From NCBI GenBank assembly GCA_023415605.1, contig JAEZKB010000334.1, forward strand, positions 1-10,611: 10,611 bases of DNA. The letters are read 5' to 3'. Within the stretch, counting starts at the first letter, position 1; every line of letters starts with the position of its first letter. Below are positions 6,244 to 10,611 of this stretch, one piece after another. A model generated the notes under the pieces. That model had not been told where the DNA came from, did no database searches, and saw nothing but the letters and a program-made list of their open reading frames with translations. This stretch comes from Pseudomonadota bacterium. Its GTDB lineage: Bacteria > Pseudomonadota > Alphaproteobacteria > Rhizobiales > Devosiaceae. Made by a program: the position numbers and the translations under genes.

Positions 6244-7275
6244 GTGACGGACAAGGGGATGGTGCTGGTCACTGGGGCGACCGGCTTTGTCGGCAAGTGG
6301 ACGGTTATTCGCCTCCTGCAGGCCGGCTATCCGGTGCGGGGCACCATCCGCTCGATGCGCAAGGCGCCCGAAGTGTTCAAGTCCGTGACGGCGGAAGTCG
6401 GCCGCGAAGCCGCGTCCCGGCTCGAACTGGTCGAAGCCGATCTCCTCGCCGATGCCGGCTGGCCCGAGGCCATGCAGGGCGCCGCCGCCGTCATGCATGT
6501 CGCCGCCGCCATCCGCGCCGATGAGCCGAAAGATCAGGATCTGGTGATCCGCCCGGCGCTCGAAGGCACCGAACGGGTGCTCAAGGCCGCGCATGCCGCC
6601 GGCATCAAGCGGGTGATCATCACCTCTTCCATTGCGACCGTCGGTTATGGCCACGGCCACACCACGGGCAAGCGCGTCTACGACGAGACCCACTTCACCA
6701 ATCTTGATGGGCTCAAGTTCACATGGGCTTACTGCATCGGCAAAACCCGCGCCGAGCGCCTCGCCTGGGACTTTGCCAAGACTAACGGCATGGAACTGAC
6801 CACCATCCATCCCGGCGCCATCATCGGCCCGGCACTCGACGACGACGCGTCGATCTCGGTCGGCCTCGTCTCCGGGTTGCTCGACGGCACCACGCCCGCC
6901 ATGCCCAGCAACGGCTTTGCCATCATTGATGTCCGTGACGTCGCCGACCTCCACGTCGCCGCCCTGCAGCAGCCCGAGGCCATCGGCCAGCGCTATCTCG
7001 CCTGTTCCGACTACACACCGTTCCCTGAAGTCGCCAACATCCTCCGCGCCGCCTATCCGAACCGCAAGATCACCATGAAGACGGTCCCGGACTGGCTGAT
7101 CCGCATCCTCGCCCGCTTCGGCGGCCCCACTCGCCAGATCATCAACGACATCGGCAACGAGAAACACTACAACCCGGCCAAGAGCGAAGCCCTCCTCGGC
7201 CGCAAGTTCATCTCGCCCAAAGAGTCGATCCTGGCCACCGCGGAAAGCGTCATCAAGCTCGGCCTGGTGCCATAG
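6244..7275 (+). CDS. NAD(P)-dependent extended SDR oxidoreductase, dihydroflavonol-reductase-like
   Basis: This gene encodes 343 residues, typical of the extended short-chain dehydrogenase family that includes dihydroflavonol 4-reductases, cinnamoyl-CoA reductases and sugar epimerases. The Rossmann nucleotide-binding motif GATGFVG is at 11-17, right after the first beta strand MVLVT. The segment VIITSSIATVGYG (124-136) carries the active-site Ser/Thr strand. The catalytic pair is Y163 and K167 (YCIGK), and TIHPGAIIGPAL is the usual later strand. R-rich residues at about 34-39 (TIRSMRKA) suggest NADPH, but this is inference. The substrate cannot be read from the sequence. The start is GTG at 6244, set by GGGGGA at 6232-6237. 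The gene stands alone on this strand and ends 13 bases from the convergent kinase gene, so no pathway can be drawn from its neighbours. Confidence 0.9.
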   Translation: MTDKGMVLVTGATGFVGKWTVIRLLQAGYPVRGTIRSMRKAPEVFKSVTAEVGREAASRLELVEADLLADAGWPEAMQGAAAVMHVAAAIRADEPKDQDLVIRPALEGTERVLKAAHAAGIKRVIITSSIATVGYGHGHTTGKRVYDETHFTNLDGLKFTWAYCIGKTRAERLAWDFAKTNGMELTTIHPGAIIGPALDDDASISVGLVSGLLDGTTPAMPSNGFAIIDVRDVADLHVAALQQPEAIGQRYLACSDYTPFPEVANILRAAYPNRKITMKTVPDWLIRILARFGGPTRQIINDIGNEKHYNPAKSEALLGRKFISPKESILATAESVIKLGLVP

Positions 7276-7288
7276 GGACAGGGCGGCG

Positions 7289-7828
7289 CTACCGCGTCAG
7301 TCCCCACGCCCGATACAGCTGCTGTAGCTCTCGCATCGAGTTGAGCGTCACCATCGGCAGTCCCGATCCGCGCAGGATCTTCAGATCCCGTTCCCGCTTC
7401 TTCGGCTGCTCGAACAGGATGAAGTGGAAGAACCCGAGCTTGAGGCTGTCTTTGGCCCCCTCGAGTTGTCCGGCCCGGTTTTTCGTCTCGAACAGGGTGC
7501 GGCGGACGTTGCGTGCGGCAGCACGCCACGGCTCGCTGCCCAGCATGATGATGCCCGTCGCCCGCGCCAGCCGCTGCGTGACCGTGCCGAAGTAGTTCCC
7601 GTCCATCACCCAGCGCTCGTCCACAATTGCCGCATCGTGGAGGGCCGCGAACTCCTCCTTCGGCCGCGGAACCCAGTTGGTATTGGGTTGGTGATAGAGC
7701 AGGTCGAGATGGATCACCGGCAGGCCGAGCTTCCGCCCAATCGCCACATTGAGCGTCGACTTCCCCGAGTTCGATGGCCCACAGATCATGATCCGCGGTC
7801 CCAGCGTCTCCAGCGGCGGCAATTCCAT
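7289..7828 (-). CDS. P-loop kinase-like protein of the FlaR / adenylate-kinase-related family
   Basis: This gene encodes 179 residues. A Walker A motif GPSNSGKST (17-25) follows a hydrophobic strand (RIMICG). Next come VIHLDLLYHQP (38-48), NWVPRPKEEF (51-60) and ERWVMDGNY (71-79), the set of motifs seen in FlaR (so-called DNA topology modulation) proteins grouped with adenylate-kinase relatives. The reaction and substrate are unknown for this family, and the topology role is an old and uncertain assignment. The C-terminal half is basic. The ATG at 7826-7828 is preceded by TGGAGGA on the minus strand (7833-7839). The gene lies downstream of the decarboxylase, but that gene's terminator stands 21 bases before this start. 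It therefore needs readthrough or its own promoter, which I did not find. Confidence 0.85.
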   Translation of the reverse strand: MELPPLETLGPRIMICGPSNSGKSTLNVAIGRKLGLPVIHLDLLYHQPNTNWVPRPKEEFAALHDAAIVDERWVMDGNYFGTVTQRLARATGIIMLGSEPWRAAARNVRRTLFETKNRAGQLEGAKDSLKLGFFHFILFEQPKKRERDLKILRGSGLPMVTLNSMRELQQLYRAWGLTR

Positions 7829-7848
7829 GACGTCCTCCAGCAGCGACG

Positions 7849-7874
7849 AAAAAGGCCACCCCGAAGGGTGGCCT
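7849..7874 (-). terminator. Intrinsic terminator of the decarboxylase gene, UUCG loop
   Basis: On the minus strand AGGCCACCC (7874-7866) pairs with GGGTGGCCT (7861-7853) over nine bases around the stable tetraloop TTCG. The stem runs into five T residues (7853-7849). It begins 23 bases after the decarboxylase stop codon and ends about ten bases before the ribosome binding site of the kinase gene. Confidence 0.9.
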
Positions 7875-7897
7875 CGCTATCCGTAACCGGCTTGTGA

Positions 7898-9073
7898 CTA
7901 TTCGGGCTGCAGTTCCTTGCCCGTATACACTTCCTCGACCCAGTACTGGTCGCGGCGCCAGAAGCCGTTGAACGGGGTCAGCGACGCCTGCGTATAGGCG
8001 CCCATCAGCCCGAACTCGACCCAGTCGTCCTCATCCACGTCCGAGGGCAGGGTGAAAACCTGCGGCAGCACGTCGTAGCTGTCACAGGTCGGACCCCAGA
8101 CGGTGAAGTCGGAATACTCGCCGTCATTGTCGTGGAGGCGCGGACCGCGCCACACGCGGCTAGGCGGCGTGAAGTGCATGAACTTCACTTCCATCAGCGA
8201 GCCATAGGCGCCATCGTTGAGATAGACCGACTGCCCGCCGCGCTGATGCTTGACCCGCAGCAGCAGCGATGTCGACGACGTCACCAGCGCCCGGCCCGGC
8301 TCGATGATAAGCTCCGGACCCGAGCCGCCGAAGTTGTCCTTCACCGCCTGCGCGATGGTCTCGAAATAGTAGTCCATCGGCGGCGCTTCGCTCGTCGGGT
8401 AGGGGGCCGGGTAGCCGCCGCCGATATTGAGGCGCTTCAGCGTGATCCCGGATTCCTCGGCGATCTTGGCCGCGGCATGGATGTGCCGCTCATAGGCATA
8501 GACGTCCTCGCACTGGCTGCCGACATGGAAGCAGAGCGAGGGCGTATAGCCCATCTGTTCGACGAGCTTGACGATCTCGGCGGCGCCGTCCTGCATCACG
8601 CCGAACTTGATGCCGAAGTCATAGGATTTCAGCGCCTTGCCCGCCTTGAAGCGGGTCGTCACCTCGATGTCCTTGCTCGGGCTGACCACGGCGGCCAGCT
8701 GGTCGAGCTGCTGCGGATGGTCGATGGTGAAGGAGCGGACCCCGAACTCCTCGTAGGCGCGCTCGATCTCGCGCTTGTTCTTGATCGGGTTATTGTAGTG
8801 CATCGCTGCGCCGGGGGCGTGCTCGCGCACCAGCTCCATCTCCATGTTGGAGGCGACGTCGAAGGCTTTGAGGCCCTCTTCGTGGAGCTGCTTGATGATA
8901 TGTGGCGAGGGGTTGCACTTGACTGCATAGGTCAGGAGCCCATCGAAACCCTTGCGGAACACCTTGGTCGCGCGGTGCAGTTCCCTCTTGGAAAACAGGA
9001 ACGCCGGAAAGTCCGGCTCCTCGGCGGCGATCAACTGGCTGGTGTTGGCATAGACCGTGGTCGGCTCAGTCAT
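7898..9073 (-). CDS. Fold-III PLP-dependent decarboxylase, ornithine decarboxylase family
   Basis: This gene encodes 391 residues with the two-domain (alanine-racemase-like barrel plus beta) fold of eukaryotic-type ornithine and lysine/ornithine decarboxylases. Such enzymes make putrescine or cadaverine in the cytoplasm. The PLP lysine is K52 in YAVKCNP. H183 in FHVGSQ stacks on the cofactor, GGGYP (218-222) and EPGR (258-261) bind its phosphate, C330-D331 in WGPTCDSYD is the catalytic site donated by the second subunit, and Y360 is in GAYT. All key residues are present. Many alphaproteobacterial lysine/ornithine decarboxylases have AVKANP and HPGTQ-like variants, so this may be a separate clade and the substrate is not certain. 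The ATG at 9071-9073 follows AAAGG (9088-9084). The gene has its own terminator and a promoter candidate in the divergent region. Confidence 0.9.
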   Translation of the reverse strand: MTEPTTVYANTSQLIAAEEPDFPAFLFSKRELHRATKVFRKGFDGLLTYAVKCNPSPHIIKQLHEEGLKAFDVASNMEMELVREHAPGAAMHYNNPIKNKREIERAYEEFGVRSFTIDHPQQLDQLAAVVSPSKDIEVTTRFKAGKALKSYDFGIKFGVMQDGAAEIVKLVEQMGYTPSLCFHVGSQCEDVYAYERHIHAAAKIAEESGITLKRLNIGGGYPAPYPTSEAPPMDYYFETIAQAVKDNFGGSGPELIIEPGRALVTSSTSLLLRVKHQRGGQSVYLNDGAYGSLMEVKFMHFTPPSRVWRGPRLHDNDGEYSDFTVWGPTCDSYDVLPQVFTLPSDVDEDDWVEFGLMGAYTQASLTPFNGFWRRDQYWVEEVYTGKELQPE

Positions 9074-9094
9074 TGGCGGCTAACCTTTCTTGGT

Positions 9095-9125
9095 CTCGGA
9101 GGGCCGAGGGCAGGACAATCCCTGC
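9095..9125 (-). promoter_or_regulatory. Two tandem hairpins in the decarboxylase leader
   Basis: CTCGG (9095-9099) pairs with CCGAG (9104-9108) over a four-base loop. GCAGG (9110-9114) pairs with CCTGC (9121-9125) over a six-base loop. One base separates the two stems, and together they fill most of the predicted leader, just upstream of the ribosome binding site at 9084-9088. The speF RNA motif is known ahead of ornithine decarboxylase genes in alphaproteobacteria. This leader looks short for it, and I cannot match it by eye. Confidence 0.4.
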
Positions 9126-9138
9126 AAAGTGCGCGCTG

Positions 9139-9167
9139 CATATAGGGGCGATGGCCCCCTGCTGCAA
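9139..9167 (-). promoter_or_regulatory. Candidate promoter of the decarboxylase gene
   Basis: On the minus strand TTGCAG (9167-9162) is followed after exactly 17 bases by TATATG (9144-9139), preceded by C. This fits the alphaproteobacterial housekeeping pattern of TTGAC and CTATAT. The spacer contains the inverted repeat GGGGC (9145-9149) and GCCCC (9154-9158), which could be a binding site for a repressor. Transcription would start near 9132 and leave a leader of about 59 bases. Confidence 0.5.
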
Positions 9168-9195
9168 ATGATAATTTACCCGCAATGTTCCGGTT

Positions 9196-9208
9196 AGGTG
9201 TGACACCT
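9196..9208. promoter_or_regulatory. 13-base palindrome, candidate operator between decarboxylase and protease genes
   Basis: AGGTGT and ACACCT are perfect inverted repeats around one central G, flanked by TT and TAA. The one-base centre is too tight for an RNA hairpin, so a DNA-binding dimer is more likely. The site lies 29 bases upstream of the decarboxylase -35 candidate and two bases before a possible protease start at 9211, so it could act on either gene. The regulator family is not recognisable. The rest of the 9074-9273 gap contains only a weak plus-strand -10 candidate, GATAAT at 9170-9175, without a good -35. Confidence 0.4.
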
Positions 9209-9273
9209 TAATGGCGACAGAATCCGGTCGTTTTTCACGCCCCCGCGTTGTCCTCCATCCATCGGTGTTCAAC

Positions 9274-10611
9274 ATGTCTCCCCGCGTCGTTCTCCTTGCT
9301 GCCTCCACCCTCATCGTCGGTCTCGTCCTGGGCACGATGGTGCTGCCGGCGCTGACCGTTTCGCCCCGTGCCGTGGCCGTCGAGACGCTGCCCAGCGAGG
9401 CCCCGCGCGTCGTCCCAGAGACGCAGGCGCAGATGCAGCTGAGCTTCGCTCCGGTGGTGAAGTCGGTGACCCCCTCGGTGGTCAACGTCTACGCCACCAC
9501 TGTGACCCAGGCCTCCGCATCGCCGTTTGCGGGCGATCCCTTCTTCGAGCGCTTCTTCGGTGGCGGCGGCATGTTCCAGAGCCGCCCGCGCGAGAGCCAG
9601 TCTCTGGGCTCGGGCGTCATCGTCGATGCCTCGGGCGTCATCCTCACCAATTCCCACGTCGTCAACGGCGCCACAGATATCCGTATCTCCACTTCCGATG
9701 GCCGCGAATATGCCGTCGACCTTGCCCTCGACGATCCCAAGACCGACCTCGCCGTGCTGCGGGTGAAGGACGCCGCCGGCGCGACCTTCCCGGCGATCGG
9801 CTTTGCCGATTCCGACCAGTTGCAGGTCGGCGACCTCGTGCTCGCCATCGGCAATCCCTTCGGGGTCGGCCAGACCGTGACCTCCGGCATTGTGTCTGCC
9901 TTGGCCCGCACTGGTGTTGAAAGCTCCAACTACGAGTTCTTCATCCAGACCGACGCCGCGATCAACCCGGGCAATTCCGGCGGCGCCCTGGTCGACCTGC
10001 AGGGGCGGCTGGTGGGCATCAACACCGCTATCTTCTCCCGCTCCGGTGGCTCCGTAGGCATCGGTTTCGCCATCCCGGCCAACATGGCAAAGGTCGTGGG
10101 CGAAGCCGGCATAGCCGGCGGCGAACTCGTGCGCCCCTGGTTCGGTGCCCGCCTGCAGGAAGTGACCTCCGACATCGCCTCTGGTCTCGGCCTCGACCGG
10201 GTCCGCGGCACCATCGTCACCGAAATTGCTCCAGGTGGCCCGGCCGAGCGCGCCGGCTTCAAGACCGGCGACGTCATCCTCGGCGTCGATGGCTTCGCCA
10301 TCAATCAGCCGAGCGCCTTCGACTTCCGCCTCGCCACACGCACCCTCGGTGCAGAGGTCACCATCGACTACCTGCGCGATGGCAAGGAGGGAAAAGTCGT
10401 CGTCACGCTTGAGGGCGCCCCCACCGGCGGCGCCGATGCCACCGCCACGCTCAATGGCAACACCCGCTTCGCGGGCGTGACTGTGGAGACCGTCAACCCC
10501 GCGATTGCGCAGGAGCTCGGACTTCCGTTCAATGCCCGCGGCGTGGTGGTCCGCTCGGTCGAGCAGGGCTCGCCCGCTCACCGCATGGGCCTCGCGACCG
10601 GCGACGTCATC
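9274..10611 (+). CDS. Do-type periplasmic serine protease (DegP/HtrA family), 3' end outside window
   Basis: At least 446 residues are encoded and the frame is open to the window edge. Proteins of this family degrade or refold misfolded envelope proteins in the periplasm. A hydrophobic signal or anchor segment spans about residues 5-27 (VVLLAASTLIVGLVLG). The trypsin-like domain carries the catalytic triad H128 (TNSHVV), D158 (KTDLAVL) and S235 (NPGNSGGAL). A first PDZ domain runs from about 288 to 375 (PWFGARLQEV, then AERAGFKTGDVILGVDG). A second PDZ domain starts near 400 and is cut by the edge at GLATGDVI. ATG 9274 gives a compact signal sequence, but its ribosome binding site is poor. 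GTG 9265 and ATG 9211 are in frame, and the latter follows AGGTG by 10 bases. Which paralogue name (degP, degQ or mucD) applies cannot be told. Confidence 0.93.
   Translation, partial: MSPRVVLLAASTLIVGLVLGTMVLPALTVSPRAVAVETLPSEAPRVVPETQAQMQLSFAPVVKSVTPSVVNVYATTVTQASASPFAGDPFFERFFGGGGMFQSRPRESQSLGSGVIVDASGVILTNSHVVNGATDIRISTSDGREYAVDLALDDPKTDLAVLRVKDAAGATFPAIGFADSDQLQVGDLVLAIGNPFGVGQTVTSGIVSALARTGVESSNYEFFIQTDAAINPGNSGGALVDLQGRLVGINTAIFSRSGGSVGIGFAIPANMAKVVGEAGIAGGELVRPWFGARLQEVTSDIASGLGLDRVRGTIVTEIAPGGPAERAGFKTGDVILGVDGFAINQPSAFDFRLATRTLGAEVTIDYLRDGKEGKVVVTLEGAPTGGADATATLNGNTRFAGVTVETVNPAIAQELGLPFNARGVVVRSVEQGSPAHRMGLATGDVI

Noticed and set aside
6208..7167. 319-residue open frame on the minus strand opposite the dehydrogenase gene
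   Set aside because: The opposite strand encodes a clear Rossmann-fold enzyme with catalytic Tyr and Lys; this frame is its mirror and has no motifs.
8132..9145. 337-residue plus-strand frame opposite the decarboxylase gene
   Set aside because: It is antisense to a gene with all PLP-site residues; the Arg-, Asp- and Val-rich product has no domain.
9170..9175. GATAAT as the -10 element of a protease promoter
   Set aside because: The matching -35 position reads GGCGAT, and it overlaps the decarboxylase promoter candidate; too weak to list as a feature.
9235..10581. 448-residue open frame on the minus strand opposite the protease gene
   Set aside because: It lies fully antisense to a gene with a complete catalytic triad and PDZ domains. 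Its product is rich in Gly, Ala, Asp, Glu and His without any recognisable domain, typical of high-G+C shadow frames.
1..10611. Mobile elements, CRISPR arrays, integrase or transposase genes, toxin-antitoxin pairs
   Set aside because: I looked for spaced direct repeats, terminal inverted repeats and relevant protein motifs on both strands and saw none.

Overview
The window looks like the chromosome of an alphaproteobacterium, probably of the order Hyphomicrobiales and perhaps Devosia-like. The grounds are high G+C, the gene order of the spc and alpha ribosomal operons, an adenylate kinase with a short lid lying between secY and rpsM, no rpsD in the alpha operon, and a Do-type serine protease not far downstream of rplQ. 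The genus is a guess from protein appearance and order, not from a search.

Positions 1-3427 hold the end of the spc operon: the tail of rplR, then rpsE, rpmD, rplO, secY and adk, all on the plus strand. They are tightly packed except for a 130-base gap before secY; secY and adk overlap by four bases. Positions 3428-6092 hold the alpha operon: a 180-base leader with a good promoter candidate, then rpsM, rpsK, rpoA and rplQ, closed by a strong intrinsic terminator at 6055-6092. These genes build the ribosome, the RNA polymerase core, the Sec translocon and the adenylate pool. The long gaps inside this cluster carry hairpins, and three of the four alpha-operon genes start with GTG or TTG.

Positions 6093-9073 hold three non-ribosomal genes. 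A plus-strand extended short-chain dehydrogenase (dihydroflavonol-reductase-like) ends 13 bases from a convergent FlaR-like P-loop kinase. A minus-strand fold-III PLP decarboxylase of the ornithine decarboxylase family lies upstream of the kinase and has its own UUCG-loop terminator.

Positions 9074-9273 are a divergent control region with a promoter candidate for the decarboxylase, a structured leader and a 13-base palindrome. From about 9274 (or 9211) to the end runs a plus-strand DegP/HtrA-type periplasmic serine protease with an intact catalytic triad. It is cut by the window edge inside its second PDZ domain.

I see no mobile element, CRISPR array, tRNA, rRNA or phage gene, and no clear undescribed multi-gene system. 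The points most worth checking are the decarboxylase/protease control region, the uncertain start of the protease, the substrate of the decarboxylase, and the structured RNA gaps of the ribosomal operon.
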